DNA of 52,691 nucleotides, taken from assembly GCA_023412195.1 (NCBI GenBank), contig JAEYNZ010000010.1, forward strand, positions 1 through 52,691, written 5' to 3'. This DNA is from Bacteroidota bacterium. Its GTDB lineage: Bacteria; Bacteroidota; Bacteroidia; Bacteroidales; Prolixibacteraceae. The notes below the pieces were generated by a model. The model was not told the DNA's origin and searched no databases. It was given only the letters and a program-made list of their open reading frames with translations. A program made the translations under genes and the position numbers. Positions 34,133 through 42,447 of the stretch are shown here, one piece after another (the first letter of the stretch is position 1; every line of letters begins with the position of its first letter).

Positions 34133-34708
34133 TTAAATCTGATGTGTCTGGAAAACGATATAGCCATAAATGGCAAAACGAAGGATCCGGAACAATGCAT
34201 ATCTTAAAAAACGTTCGGCCGGATAACCGGCTGAACCTACAAGCAGGCAGGTTGCCGACCATGGAATGGGTGTAAGGGCGGCCACAATGATGAGAAATAT
34301 TCCATATTTTTTTAATTGCGGCCACGACTGCTTCAGAAATTTTATCCGGATATACCGGAATGAGACCCTTTTATGGAGATACTGTCCGATCAGGAAAGTA
34401 AGAAACCCCATGCCATATGAAACCAGGCCAAAAAATGCCACGTTAAAAATATAATGCAATGTACTCCCCTTATTGAAAGCCCATATCATAAAAAGTTCCG
34501 GTGGTATAATGCCAATAAAGAACTCGGAGACAATATAAATCAGATAAATGACTATTGGACGGGCATAAAACCTTTCAACCCATAAGTCAGGATCTCTTGA
34601 TATTACAATTTTTTCGAAAAAGAAAAAAGCTAATAGCAATAACGCGAGCCAGGCAATACCCCTTAGCCCGTTTTTAATTAAAAATTGCATCCTCGAACTG
34701 AGTTTCAT
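34133..34708 (-). CDS. VTT/SNARE-associated-like small membrane protein
   Basis: A 191-residue protein with about five membrane segments. The region P-P-E-L-F-M-I-W-A-F-N-K-G and the later T-P-I-P-W-S-A-T-C-L-L-V-G-S-A-G resemble the VTT (DedA/YqaA) fold, with the conserved glycine/proline loop. Members of that fold include polyprenyl-phosphate flippases. This one is shorter than DedA proteins and nearer to YqaA. It lies alone on the minus strand. Confidence 0.6.
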   Translation of the reverse strand: MKLSSRMQFLIKNGLRGIAWLALLLLAFFFFEKIVISRDPDLWVERFYARPIVIYLIYIVSEFFIGIIPPELFMIWAFNKGSTLHYIFNVAFFGLVSYGMGFLTFLIGQYLHKRVSFRYIRIKFLKQSWPQLKKYGIFLIIVAALTPIPWSATCLLVGSAGYPAERFLRYALFRILRFAIYGYIVFQTHQI

Positions 34709-34879
34709 GGCTTCCTCCGGTGATTTTTAAACTGCCACAAAATACAACAATTTTTAAAAGTAACTGGAATATTCCACGGACCCTGACGAATATTCATAAT
34801 CACTTTTAAAGCCTCATTTTTCTCCAAAATATCTGATACAGGGTGTCTAAAACCTGTCTGTAACATATTATCCTGTTAA

Positions 34880-36211
34880 TCAGTTCCAGGCTTCCTGGAG
34901 GACATATTCTGAAATATCACTAAGCTGTTTGTCGGTCAGGTGGGGAAAACCTGTCATAGCCGGATAATCCATTCTTTTCCGGCCCGGGTTTTTAATCCAC
35001 TGTTTCAGAGCCTCATTATTGTCACGATAGATTGGTGCCACTTCTGCCATCGAAGGGCCCACCAGCCTTGTTGCGGCAGCATGGCATATGGCACAGTTTG
35101 TCTGAAACAGGTTCTGCCCTGGCATAAATGAACCTTCCTTTCCCTCAACTTCCGGGAGCAGCAGGTTTTCATGTGCCTGCATAACTGCTTTCCAATGGGC
35201 AGCAGTACGTTCAGCCATCATTTCCCTATGTGTTTTCAAAGCATTTTCCCTGTACATGTGTCTTCCTGTCCCCATGAACCCGATAATGCCCGTTATCAGA
35301 ATGACCAGCATATAAAATCTTTTTCCCATTTGATTCTCCGGCTGATTGATAAGTTTCCATAACTGCACCAGTACAATCACTGCAACTGTAACACCTCCCA
35401 TAATAACCCAGAACAACCCCCATGTAACACCTTTTGAAGGAAGTGTAAGAAAAAGCAGTGGCCCGAAAATAAATTGAATACCAGTGGCTATTAATGTGAG
35501 AGTTAACATTTGCCTTCTTATCCAGGTTTTGGTAATGGGTGCAAATGCAGCTTCTGCATCAAATTTCCTTCTCCCGAACCACCATGCCAGGAAAAGGCCT
35601 GTAACAGCCATACTTGCTGTTAAAAAGTGAAAGTACCTGGGAAAAACATTAGGTAAGGTAAGTGCATCAAAAAATCCGTTGATCTCACCCCACCTCTCTG
35701 GGAACAACATCAGGTTGATGTTTGTGAGGAATATAAATGGAATGAGCAGAAAGCTGAAGATGCCGGTGGCAAGCATACTGAGATGAATGGATTTGTGTGA
35801 AGCCAGCCGGTCCCATGAATACTTATGCAGATAAAAGATCAGGAAGGAAACTGCCACCCATGGTACAATCGATAGCCAGGCATACCCTGTAAGTGCATTG
35901 GATGAATAAAAATAAAGGGTGTATAATACATTGATTGAGAGCAAAGGGGCAACTCCCAGTACAACTGCCAGACTCTTGTTCACTGTAATGGTAGAGGCAA
36001 TATGGCGTGCCAGTTGATCGTATTCCTTCTGTTTCAGTCCCTTCAGTTCATACCAGAAGGTAAGGATACTGCCGCCAATCATGAGATTGATAAACAGGAT
36101 GTGCAGCAGGAAGGAAAAAATAAGAATGAATACCAGTACCCCTTCCGGTAGTGGCAGGGGGAGGGGAATATCCTTTGGAACCGGGATCTGATTTAGTAAT
36201 GCAGCTATCAT
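34880..36211 (-). CDS. CydA-superfamily membrane protein with C-terminal cytochrome c (subunit B)
   Basis: A 443-residue protein. About nine membrane helices are followed by a c-type haem domain with C-A-I-C-H at 373-377 and a possible axial methionine in Y-P-A-M-T-G-F. By eye the helices align with bd-oxidase CydA. F-L-L-H-I-L-F-I-N-L-M-I-G-G (His37) fits the first CydA haem-ligand helix, and R-Y-F-H-F-L-T-A-S-M (His195) fits the second. The glutamate expected between them is absent. It overlaps its partner gene by an ATGA, so the two are one complex. Exact electron donor and acceptor are unknown. Confidence 0.7.
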   Translation of the reverse strand: MIAALLNQIPVPKDIPLPLPLPEGVLVFILIFSFLLHILFINLMIGGSILTFWYELKGLKQKEYDQLARHIASTITVNKSLAVVLGVAPLLSINVLYTLYFYSSNALTGYAWLSIVPWVAVSFLIFYLHKYSWDRLASHKSIHLSMLATGIFSFLLIPFIFLTNINLMLFPERWGEINGFFDALTLPNVFPRYFHFLTASMAVTGLFLAWWFGRRKFDAEAAFAPITKTWIRRQMLTLTLIATGIQFIFGPLLFLTLPSKGVTWGLFWVIMGGVTVAVIVLVQLWKLINQPENQMGKRFYMLVILITGIIGFMGTGRHMYRENALKTHREMMAERTAAHWKAVMQAHENLLLPEVEGKEGSFMPGQNLFQTNCAICHAAATRLVGPSMAEVAPIYRDNNEALKQWIKNPGRKRMDYPAMTGFPHLTDKQLSDISEYVLQEAWN

Positions 36212-37644
36212 TTCGTTGAGTTTACAGGTTCATATCTGATATCTTTCACATTCACACCTTTAATCTGTGGCCCTTCAAGCTTTCGAGGCCGTTTTTGCTG
36301 TTCGGCAACATAAGCAGCCAGTGCACCCACTTCTGCATCATTCCCCGGAAATGGCGGCATGTAGTGCCTTACATTGTGCATGCTTTTAATATAAACTTTC
36401 ATGGCTTCCGCATCAAGCGGAGCCTCATTCCCATACATCCGTTCAAATTTCCTTACAACCGAACTGATACCATGGGTAGTATGGCATCTCGAGCAAGCGA
36501 GGGTGAATACAGCCTCTCCGGCTGCAATTTTATTTTCTTCAGTGATATCTGAAAATTCTGAATAAGGAGTATGTTTCAGAATTCCGGTCTGCTGATAGAG
36601 CGGATATTCTTCTACAAGAATTCCATTAGCGTACATATAATTACCTATAACATAGGGTTTCCTGATGAACTCCCTCAGTCTTTCAAAAGTGCCCAGAAAG
36701 AGGAAGGATGCAAGTACAGGTATGATAAGCAAATGTTTTGGGAGCTTTTTGGGTGAAATTGTACCCAATATTCCAATTGTGAAACCTATTGCAATAACCA
36801 CCAGCGAAATGGTAAGCAATGATCCATACCACTCCTGAAATTGCTGGGTTCCCATGGCAACAGGTAAATTGCCGACCATGGTTCGTGGAATGTGCCAGTA
36901 ATAAAGGAAGGCACCGGCAGCAGCAACAGGCATCCACAGAAGTATCCAAAAGGAAATGTATTTCATGATTCCCGGCTTATGGCTGTTGTTCTTTTTCAGA
37001 ACATAGCCGGTAATCATCAGTGCAATAGTTCCCGCCATCATCATTGCAACCGGAGTCCTGAAAATCAGTTGCGGCAAATAAATCGGGTTCAAAAATCCGG
37101 TGAATAATGATTTTTTTTCTATCCAGCTTCCGGGATCCATCATAAAGGCGAGAATACCAACTATGATTGCCATTGTCAACCACGAGAAAATACTGAGCCA
37201 GACCCCAAATAATATATGTTTTCTTTTGTTTTTTGCCGATTCATTTGATTTTTTCCATGTAAGAAAATAAATCATAATGAACACGACTTCCAGAACAAAT
37301 ATGATCCATTCTGAAAACCATGCAAAGTAAAACACCCTGATCAGGCTACCAAGTGAGGCAGGGTTGGCCAGTGAAGCTGCAACCCATATTCCTACACCCG
37401 TTAATGCCCCTGCAGTTGTAGTGATGATAAAGGCAATGAACATTAATTTGCGTGCCATCTCATCCCAGGCTTTACCTTTTTCGGGATCAGACTTGCCTTT
37501 CTGGTAACCTGTAAACTCCAGGATGGTTACAAGGGGCGCAAACCCCACAGCAAGGCCATGGTTAATAATTACATGAATAATGGCAACCACAGCAACCAGC
37601 ATCCGGTTACCCATAAAGTCGAGGTGAAACAACGGAAAATCCAT
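36208..37644 (-). CDS. CydA-superfamily membrane protein with C-terminal cytochrome c (subunit A)
   Basis: A 478-residue protein with about nine membrane helices and a C-terminal c-type haem motif C-S-R-C-H (384-388), followed by Y-M-P-P-F-P-G as the likely methionine ligand region. N-R-M-L-V-A-V-V-A-I-I-H (His24) matches the haem-ligand helix of CydA, and F-S-E-W-I-I-F-V-L-E (Glu112/Glu119) matches its conserved glutamate helix. The quinol-loop motif G-R-Q-P-W is absent and the second histidine position looks replaced by F/R. It is first in a two-gene operon and is probably a c-type-haem member of the bd oxidase superfamily. Confidence 0.7.
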   Translation of the reverse strand: MDFPLFHLDFMGNRMLVAVVAIIHVIINHGLAVGFAPLVTILEFTGYQKGKSDPEKGKAWDEMARKLMFIAFIITTTAGALTGVGIWVAASLANPASLGSLIRVFYFAWFSEWIIFVLEVVFIMIYFLTWKKSNESAKNKRKHILFGVWLSIFSWLTMAIIVGILAFMMDPGSWIEKKSLFTGFLNPIYLPQLIFRTPVAMMMAGTIALMITGYVLKKNNSHKPGIMKYISFWILLWMPVAAAGAFLYYWHIPRTMVGNLPVAMGTQQFQEWYGSLLTISLVVIAIGFTIGILGTISPKKLPKHLLIIPVLASFLFLGTFERLREFIRKPYVIGNYMYANGILVEEYPLYQQTGILKHTPYSEFSDITEENKIAAGEAVFTLACSRCHTTHGISSVVRKFERMYGNEAPLDAEAMKVYIKSMHNVRHYMPPFPGNDAEVGALAAYVAEQQKRPRKLEGPQIKGVNVKDIRYEPVNSTK

Positions 37645-37802
37645 AGATTAGCGGTTTTTTATAAGGCAAAATACAAACATTATTTCTGTTTTCGCGAATG
37701 AATCTTAAATAAAAATTCATGAACGGAAAACAGAACTGGTTTTTTTCCAATAAAACCGATCTCACCTTATTTGGTTCAAAGTACCTTAAATGAATATATG
37801 AA

Positions 37803-37828
37803 AAAAGCTTCCGCATGCGGAAGCTTTT
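37803..37828. terminator. Perfect 26-base palindrome terminator
   Basis: AAAAGCTTCCGCA and its exact complement form a fully self-complementary hairpin with T-runs on both sides. On the minus strand it lies about 110 bases after the DUF1328 gene and is its likely terminator. The rest of 37645-37937 shows nothing I can name. Confidence 0.75.
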
Positions 37829-37937
37829 CTCTGGAAGAGCATATAGCTCCATAAATCTTCTGAAAATCTGCTTCGGCATGGCTCCTGCAGCAGAAGTAGA
37901 GTTTGTTGTGTTAAGGGAATATTTTTGTAAATCCTTT

Positions 37938-38105
37938 TTACCGGAATCCTCTTACGCCACCTGCTATTACAGACAGCAAAAGCAGTACGATAAAAATGTA
38001 GAAAATAATTTTGGCAATCTCTGCCGCACCTTCTGATATCCCCCCAAAACCGAATAGTGCTGCAACCAATGCAATCACCAGGAGGATAATAATTAATCTA
38101 ATCAT
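37938..38105 (-). CDS. DUF1328 (YtjA-like) small membrane protein
   Basis: A 55-residue protein with two membrane helices. The sequence runs I-R-L-I-I-I-L-L-V-I-A-L-V-A-A-L-F-G-F-G, then G-I-S-E-G-A-A-E-I-A-K-I-I-F-Y-I, and ends A-G-G-V-R-G-F-R. The pattern F-G-F-G-G-I-S/A-x-G-A-A-x-I-A-K is diagnostic of DUF1328. Such proteins are often expressed with stress and envelope genes. It lies next to a beta-barrel and an OmpA lipoprotein, consistent with an envelope context. Confidence 0.9.
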   Translation of the reverse strand: MIRLIIILLVIALVAALFGFGGISEGAAEIAKIIFYIFIVLLLLSVIAGGVRGFR

Positions 38106-38130
38106 GATATAAGTATTAAGTAGTTAATAT

Positions 38131-38760
38131 TTAAAACTTGATGCCGCCGTACAGCTGAATCACTGAATTTTTGGCATCACCAAGTATTGTTCTCGAAGGA
38201 AAATCATCCTTTGCGACAGGTGTCAGACCTAAATTATACTTAAATCCGAATACAAACTGTTGCAAACTAAAATTCAAACCTGCTGTTAACCCCAAATCAA
38301 AAGATTTGAAATGGTCCCGGTCAATGTTGTCTCCGGTATTGATATCCAGAAAATTCAGAATTTCTGTATTTGCATCAACATTGGCATTAGCCAGATACCC
38401 AATATAGGGACCAAAATGAAATTCAAAATCATCGGACAGGTTATACACCAGGTTTATGGGTAATTCTATGTAATTCAGATTGAAATTTGTTTCCCCTTCT
38501 GCAAGTGCATTATCGAATGAATGTTTTACACCTTTTGTCGTGAATAACAATTCAGGCTGCACTGAAAATACATCGGTAAAAGGCATTTTAGTAAAAACAC
38601 CCGCATGAAAACCTGTTTTCATCGTTTTATCACTTGAATCATCGATTGACATATTGGATAGGTTTAATCCTGCTTTAACACCAAATTCCGGTTCCTGGGC
38701 TTTAATGTTTGTTGTAAGCAGTATAAAAGATCCTATAAATAAATACATTAAATTTTTCAT
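38131..38760 (-). CDS. Outer-membrane beta-barrel protein (PorT-like)
   Basis: A 209-residue protein with a signal peptide (L-M-Y-L-F-I-G-S-F-I-L-L-T-T-N-I-K-A). Alternating amphipathic strands follow, for example F-G-V-K-A-G-L-N-L-S-N, F-S-V-Q-P-E-L-L-F and Y-I-E-L-P-I-N-L-V-Y. It ends with a beta-strand closing on phenylalanine (Y-G-G-I-K-F), the usual outer-membrane insertion signal. This matches the porin-family / PorT-like barrels of Bacteroidota. It follows the OmpA-like gene by 22 bases on the same strand. Confidence 0.83.
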   Translation of the reverse strand: MKNLMYLFIGSFILLTTNIKAQEPEFGVKAGLNLSNMSIDDSSDKTMKTGFHAGVFTKMPFTDVFSVQPELLFTTKGVKHSFDNALAEGETNFNLNYIELPINLVYNLSDDFEFHFGPYIGYLANANVDANTEILNFLDINTGDNIDRDHFKSFDLGLTAGLNFSLQQFVFGFKYNLGLTPVAKDDFPSRTILGDAKNSVIQLYGGIKF

Positions 38761-38782
38761 AATTACTAATTTTATAATTTTA

Positions 38783-39466
38783 TTACTGAACTACCAAATC
38801 TCCGTCTTCAGCAGCTTTTTTAAGATCCTCATTGGCAAATATGGCTACTTCAACCCTTCGGTTCAGTTGCCTTCCTTCCTCAGTTTCATTTTCAGCAACA
38901 GGCTGGTTTTCCCCATATCCTATCTGCTTAACTCTTGCATTTTTGATCCCATGCTGCGACAGTTCATTGGCCACTGCCCTGGCTCTTGATTCAGAAAGTT
39001 TTTGGTTATACCTTTCTTCCCCTCTGCTGTCGGTATGTCCCTCAATCAGAATATTGGTGTCTTCATATTTCTGAAGGATTTTAGCCATTTCAGCTATATT
39101 GTTTCTGGCCTCAGCTGTTAATGTGGAAGAATCGAAATCAAACAGGATACCTGAATCAAAAGTTACTTTAATTCCTTCTCCAACTCTTTCGATTTCAGCT
39201 CCTTCAAGATCCTTTTCCAGTTCCTCTGCTTGTTTGTCCATATACTTACCAATGAGCGCCCCGGCTGTACCGCCAATGGCTGCTCCGATAATAGCCCCCT
39301 GGGCGGTATTATCAGACCGCGATCCTATGGCACCACCAATTGCTCCCCCTGCTCCGACCCCGATTGCACCACCCCTGAATACTCTGGAAGTGTTACAACT
39401 CACCGACACGATGAGGACGAACAATAAAATAAGATTTCTAAATCTGACAATTGTTTTCATATGCAT
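38783..39466 (-). CDS. OmpA-family lipoprotein with glycine-zipper
   Basis: A 227-residue protein. The lipobox-like V-S-V-S-C is at about residues 20-24. A glycine-zipper segment follows (G-A-I-G-V-G-A-G-G-A-I-G-G-A-I-G and again near residue 58), suggesting membrane-associated oligomers. The C-terminal OmpA domain has I-L-F-D-F-D-S-S-T-L, I-E-G-H-T-D-S-R-G and N-R-R-V-E-V-A-I, the peptidoglycan-binding signature. It probably anchors the outer membrane to the cell wall. The ATG two codons in (39460) is an alternative start. Confidence 0.9.
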   Translation of the reverse strand: MHMKTIVRFRNLILLFVLIVSVSCNTSRVFRGGAIGVGAGGAIGGAIGSRSDNTAQGAIIGAAIGGTAGALIGKYMDKQAEELEKDLEGAEIERVGEGIKVTFDSGILFDFDSSTLTAEARNNIAEMAKILQKYEDTNILIEGHTDSRGEERYNQKLSESRARAVANELSQHGIKNARVKQIGYGENQPVAENETEEGRQLNRRVEVAIFANEDLKKAAEDGDLVVQ

Positions 39467-40412
39467 TTATTTTTATTTCATTGGAATATAAGTTCATATA
39501 ATTACTGTGCCATGGAATGAATTCATCGGTATCTGGCTTATAATGAAATTATTAAAACAGCAGGGGTTAAAATTCTTTAATATCCTTTAGGTTCATAAAT
39601 CCACACTTTTGGGGGAAAAAATCTACAAGGAACCGCATACGGTCTGTGTTAAACGGATATTGGTAAAGAAACTTTTAGTAGTTGCTTTTCAATTGATTAA
39701 GGTGTTCTATTAAAATCCGAAAATACATTTCTTATGTTAGATCATTTCGCAGTTACTATCAGTTATATGTTCATCAAAACTCTCTTATTATTAGGTCGGG
39801 TTTTGCACAGCTTAAATAAAGTTAAGATCTTTAACTTTAACTGAATAAGGCTATTTCTATATTCAAGTCAATGCAAATACAGTATAAACTCAATATAAAT
39901 TCGAAAATAATCGAATTTACATTGAGTTTAGTTTGAGTATATATTGAGTTTACATTGAATTAACACTGGAGAATTAATAGACCCTATAATTGATTTGTGT
40001 ATTTCGTAGAGGGAGAATAATAATACGTTTAAAAATTCAGGAATTTGCTGCTTTGAGCAGTTTTTTAAGTCGAATTTTTTTAACTGCATGAATGCATATG
40101 CCACATTTGGAGAATTTTCCGGATCATCCATGAGCTTGGGAAAAATGGAAGGTATGATCTGCCACGAAATTCGGAACTGCTCCTGTAACCCCCCGCATTG
40201 TTCTGTTTCGGGGAATGCAGAGAGCCTTTCCCAATTTTAATGTTTGCTTTTTAATTTCCTGCAACAAATTGATTTCTTAAACAAGCCGGGCCAATGGTTG
40301 TTTTGGTATAAAGGGTTAAAAAAGACAAAAAACATTTAAATACGAGAATGCTGCTGCGGATTATTTATTTGATGTTTTTACCCATGCACATGTATTAATT
40401 AAATTTATTAAA
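39467..40412. other. 946-base gene-free stretch with repeat
   Basis: No credible gene is present between the OmpA gene and the small ORF at 40413. It holds a near-palindrome at about 39818-39838 (AAAGTTAAGATCTTTAACTTT) and the second 11-bp inverted array (39884-39970). A 67-codon minus-strand frame at 39928-40131 overlaps the array and looks accidental. I see nothing else. Confidence 0.7.
39884..39970. repeat. Inverted array of 11-bp AT-rich units, second locus
   Basis: Units such as TATAAACTCAA on the left and TTTACATTGAG / TTTAGTTTGAG / TATATATTGAG on the right repeat in an 11-base phase and meet at a TCGA...TCGA core. The central arms pair as ACTCAATATAAATTCGA with TCGAATTTACATTGAGT, one mismatch. 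This matches the array at 4457-4571 in unit, period, orientation and core. Confidence 0.8.
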
Positions 40413-40592
40413 ATGAAAAATTATACCAGGATTTTTTTCTTTATTGGCATGATCTTCCTGATGTTTTCCATGCAAAGCTGTGATATTATTGCCGATATTT
40501 TCGGTGCAGGTATGTGGGTAGGAGTAATCCTGACAGTACTTGTAATTGTTTTTATTATCTGGCTTATTTCAAGAATATTCAGACGGAGATAA
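40413..40592 (+). CDS. Small lipoprotein-like membrane protein
   Basis: A 59-residue protein. The N-terminal hydrophobic stretch I-F-F-F-I-G-M-I-F-L-M-F-S-M-Q-S-C ends in a lipobox-like cysteine. A second hydrophobic segment (M-W-V-G-V-I-L-T-V-L-V-I-V-F-I-I-W) and a basic end (F-R-R-R) follow. Bacteroidota carry many such tiny proteins of similar form, sometimes mislabelled as cytidylyltransferases. I assign no function. A hairpin lies immediately downstream. Confidence 0.7.
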   Translation: MKNYTRIFFFIGMIFLMFSMQSCDIIADIFGAGMWVGVILTVLVIVFIIWLISRIFRRR

Positions 40593-40595
40593 AGG

Positions 40596-40630
40596 AATTC
40601 CGGCCTGGTAGTTGATATCAGACCGGAATA
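40596..40630. terminator. Hairpin between convergent small genes
   Basis: ATTCCGG and CCGGAAT, with an inner CTG/CAG pair, bracket a loop just after the 40413 gene and just before the end of the DUF4235-like gene. The flanks are only moderately T/A-rich. Confidence 0.5.
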
Positions 40631-40645
40631 TTTGTTTACCAGATT

Positions 40646-40903
40646 TTATCTTATCTTTTCAAGCGGCAGGTTTGTGCTCTTTTTTAATATAAGTTTCAAA
40701 GCACCTGCCATTGCACCTGTGAATGCTGCCCAGCCTACTGCCTCAATCCAACCCAGTTCTTCATGAGGCCGGTCGGGTCCTACTTTATCAAATACTGTTT
40801 CCAGTACTTTTTCTGTTACCCGTTTAAGAATATAGGCACCTAAAAGTGCAGTTCCATTCTGCACAAAAATCTTCAGTTCTTCTCTGTACGTTTCTTTTTC
40901 CAT
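40646..40903 (-). CDS. DUF4235-like small membrane protein
   Basis: An 85-residue protein with membrane segments at about 15-30 and 52-70. The A-V-G-W-A-A-F-T-G-A-M-A-G-A-L-K-L-I-L-K-K segment resembles the second helix of DUF4235 proteins. Its function is unknown. It follows the DUF1622 gene by 43 bases, and both are of the small stress-associated membrane type. Confidence 0.6.
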   Translation of the reverse strand: MEKETYREELKIFVQNGTALLGAYILKRVTEKVLETVFDKVGPDRPHEELGWIEAVGWAAFTGAMAGALKLILKKSTNLPLEKIR

Positions 40904-40946
40904 GATGAGTTGCTTTTAAAATTGTTGTGTTTGCTATATGATTAAA

Positions 40947-41294
40947 TCATGCTTTTCTGCCCTGCCAGGGAAATCTTCCTTCCAGTTCCACCTCAAGGGC
41001 AAAGCTTAAAAAAGTACGAATAATTACGATCAGGCCCAAAACCAACACCCTCTCCATAGTGGGTTCCGTCGATACAGTTGCAATGATGTCAGCAGCAACC
41101 AGTACTTCCAGCCCAAGCAATATGGCCTTGCCCAACTCTCTTCTAAGTTGTGTAAATGTCTTGAGCTTCTTTCTGAACAAATAGAGAATAAGAAACCTGA
41201 AAATAAAAAAGAAGCTTCCGACCATTATAATGATGACACCTAACGATTCTATGAGCATTGCTACCAATTCAATATGACTTCTTATATCCTTCAT
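40947..41294 (-). CDS. DUF1622 membrane protein
   Basis: A 115-residue protein with three membrane helices. The conserved pattern L-R-R-E-L-G-K-A-I-L-L-G-L-E-V-L-V-A-A-D-I-I followed by L-G-L-I-V-I-I-R-T-F-L-S-F-A-L-E-V-E-L-E-G matches DUF1622. Its role is unknown. It forms a probable two-gene unit with the DUF4235-like gene. Confidence 0.85.
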   Translation of the reverse strand: MKDIRSHIELVAMLIESLGVIIIMVGSFFFIFRFLILYLFRKKLKTFTQLRRELGKAILLGLEVLVAADIIATVSTEPTMERVLVLGLIVIIRTFLSFALEVELEGRFPWQGRKA

Positions 41295-41486
41295 TTTGAT
41301 TAAAATTGCTTAAGGCAGAACCTTTGTTTAATACAAGTAAATATCCTGCCAAAGAGATTTTATTTCTTAAACGATTTGTTATGCAATAGGTTGAAATAAA
41401 GAATGGTAAATTTTAGAATCAGTATTTTGTGGAAAATACTCACCTTTTCACATATGATTTCCACATCGCAGGGTAACCAATTCATT

Positions 41487-42206
41487 TTACTCCTTAACAG
41501 TTTTCTTCCCTGACTGTTTTTTCCTGTCGTAAATAATATAAATTGCCAGGAAAACCAGGCTTATTAAGGAAACCAAGAACAATCCCCATTTCAGCCGATC
41601 GTTCGTTTCTCCGAAATAAGCTATCAACAAGGTGAGGGGTGTGATACCGGCAAGTGTCGCACCAATAAATTTCAGAAATTTCATTTGAAGAATGCCGGAG
41701 GCAAAACTAATGGCATCGTTTGACAAGACCGGAGTTATTCTTGTTATGAACACTGCCCAGGTTCCATAGCGGTCTACCAATTCTGTAATTTTTTCTTCTT
41801 TTTTCTTTCCAATCAGCTTCGTAATAAAGGCTTCCCCAAGGTATTTGCCGATAAAAAACCCAAGGGTGGAAGCTATACCCACAGCAAGGATTGATAAGAT
41901 GCTTCCCATAACCGGTCCATATGCCAGAACTGAAATTACAATCAGGAGGGGGGAGGGTATGACAAGTAAAAACATTTGAAGAGACATGGCAATAATAATA
42001 AATGCCGGTCCCCAAAGGCCAAGTTGTTCAACCCATGAGGAAATTCGTTCCTCATCTTCACTTGTAAGGGTCCGGTAAGCTTCCTGTAAGAAATTTTTTA
42101 CGTCAGGAATTAGAAAATATGAGCCTATAACTGCAGCAAAAAGTATGATACTCAAGATCAGGGGAAGCCTGCTTTTTTTATTTTCTGATTTTTCAGGTTC
42201 TGACAT
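41487..42206 (-). CDS. TVP38/TMEM64 family membrane protein
   Basis: About 239 residues from the ATG at 42206. The frame is open back to 42479, but the extra 91 residues overlap leuB, lack membrane character and look non-coding. The VTT domain shows P-S-P-L-L-I-V-I-S-V-L-A-Y-G-P-V-M-G, F-F-I-G-K-Y-L-G and the R-I-T-P-V-L-S-N-D-A-I-S-F-A-S-G block typical of TVP38. It is probably a phospholipid scramblase- or flippase-type protein. It follows leuB by 242 bases and may not belong to the leu transcript. Confidence 0.85.
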   Translation of the reverse strand: MSEPEKSENKKSRLPLILSIILFAAVIGSYFLIPDVKNFLQEAYRTLTSEDEERISSWVEQLGLWGPAFIIIAMSLQMFLLVIPSPLLIVISVLAYGPVMGSILSILAVGIASTLGFFIGKYLGEAFITKLIGKKKEEKITELVDRYGTWAVFITRITPVLSNDAISFASGILQMKFLKFIGATLAGITPLTLLIAYFGETNDRLKWGLFLVSLISLVFLAIYIIYDRKKQSGKKTVKE

Positions 42207-42447
42207 ATGTATCTCAGGGGATAAAGTGTGTGTAAAAAATAACCTGTAGATAAAATGCCTGACTGGCTTAAAATGTTCACGGAAAATACCTGACAGGAGC
42301 TTCGGATTACATTGTTTAACGGGAGCACCTTCGTTACTTAAAGGGAGCAGGGGAGTACAATCTGCTGATTTTCTTGCAGAAAGGTAAATGCGCGGATTCC
42401 AGTCCGCGCATTCCGGAACGCATTGCTGAGGCTGTTTCTTATAAAGG

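Noticed and set aside
39928..40131. 67-codon minus-strand frame overlapping the 11-bp array
   Set aside because: Its C-terminus is encoded by the repeat itself, and no homology-like pattern or promoter is visible.
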